64,000 bases of DNA from Leucobacter allii (GTDB lineage: Bacteria > Actinomycetota > Actinomycetes > Actinomycetales > Microbacteriaceae): assembly GCF_022919155.1 (NCBI RefSeq), contig NZ_CP095045.1:620001-684000 (forward strand), written 5' to 3'. Each line of letters begins with the position of its first letter. Position 1 is the first letter of the stretch. The notes under the pieces are model-generated. The model was not told where the DNA came from. It did no database searches and saw only the letters and a program-made list of their open reading frames with translations. Position numbers and translations under genes: made by a program. This document shows positions 63,482 through 64,000 of the stretch, in pieces.

Positions 63482-64000
63482 TCACGTGGTCGCGCCTGCG
63501 TTGGCCCATTCCAGTGTCGGCATCTTCGCCTCGATCGTATCGAGGCCGATGTTCCCGCATTCGGCCGGGGTGAGCCTGCGCAGCCGGGGGAGGGCATTGG
63601 TTGCGGCGAAGCCGGTGATCACCTTGCAGCACTGGATATTGACGATCTCGAGTCGCTGGAGAGCAGCAAACTCCGAGATGTGCCCCAGGGCGGTGGGATG
63701 CCTCAGCCGCACCGACTCCAACCGGGCACACGCGCTGATCCCGTCGAGACTCGTCAGCGCGCCCTGAGTCGGGAAGAGTGCACGTTCTCGATGCGGAAGG
63801 GGCGACCGACATGGAGCGTCTTCAGATTCGACACCACCACATCCGGCCGCAGCAGAGTCCGCCCGCTCACGTGCATCGAGAGCTCTTCCCGACTCCGGGG
63901 GGCTCCCTGCCGCAGCTGGGCGACGACGGTCGGGAGGATCCACCCGGGGCCGATGCTCAGGGATGTCAGGCTCGTCATCGCTGCGATGATTTCCGGGAGA
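63482..64000 (-). pseudogene. Leucine-rich-repeat protein gene, frameshifted and cut by window end
   Basis: Two frames on the minus strand join into one repeat protein. From the window edge the first reads 'LPEIIAAMTSLTSLSIGPGW' to NLKTLHVGRPFRIENVHS. Near 63780 it shifts to a frame continuing 'FPTQGALTSLDGISACARLE' and 'ISEFAALQRLEIVNIQ', ending at 63482. The leucine spacing runs smoothly through the shift only if one base is missing. Either the gene is broken or the sequence has an error there. The start lies beyond base 64000. Confidence 0.65.

Overview
The window is high-GC actinobacterial chromosome. The rRNA operon layout (16S-23S-5S with no tRNA in the spacer), the gene order recN-pyrG-xerD-parA-scpAB-rluB-tyrA-cmk-der and the frequent GTG starts fit the family Microbacteriaceae. 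A Leucobacter-like genus is my inference from general character, not from an alignment.

Layout. 1-3477: a ureohydrolase (agmatinase family, cut by the window edge), an NTF2-like protein, an NCS1 permease and a cyclase-family amidohydrolase, tightly packed on the + strand. 3478-9391: a complete rRNA operon with promoter, boxA elements and a large two-armed terminator hairpin. 9437-20963: a charged repeat protein, HAD hydrolase, a tiny conserved-context gene, tlyA, nadK, recN, an AI-2E family transporter, pyrG, a NUDIX hydrolase and xerD, many with 1-8 nt start/stop overlaps. 21132-29875: zapE (minus strand), then parA, scpA, a single reading frame joining ScpB to an RluB-type pseudouridine synthase, tyrA, cmk and der. 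29951-38671: assorted metabolic and membrane genes, a TetR-DHA2 efflux pair with a clear operator, rraA, a lysoplasmalogenase-like gene, a NUDIX-NYN-like protein and a PucR regulator. 38755-42766: a LysA-type decarboxylase followed by a complete polar amino-acid ABC importer, divergent from pucR across an inverted repeat.

42918-52324 is the most interesting part. A YbaK-type editing deacylase precedes a tRNA-Pro(GGG) gene whose last 35 bases recur exactly at 52290-52324. The 8.7 kb between the copies holds an excisionase-like gene, a tyrosine recombinase and two large convergent genes of visibly lower GC. One is a 656-residue protein ending in a HEPN-type RxxxxH motif. The other is a 1374-residue DUF4011-type SF1 helicase with a C-terminal restriction-endonuclease-like domain. 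I read this as an integrative island carrying a probable two-component anti-phage system.

52472-57061 holds a tight run of small proteins that I mostly do not recognise, plus a beta-propeller/pentapeptide-like protein and a SUKH-like gene: an accessory locus resembling immunity-gene clusters. 58367-61791 is a compact oxidative-stress module: soxR, a near-perfect SoxR box in a 19-bp-spacer promoter, then ferredoxin, ferredoxin reductase, flavin reductase and superoxide dismutase. 61792-64000 returns to small unknown or immunity-like genes and ends in a leucine-rich-repeat gene that is frameshifted and cut by the window edge.
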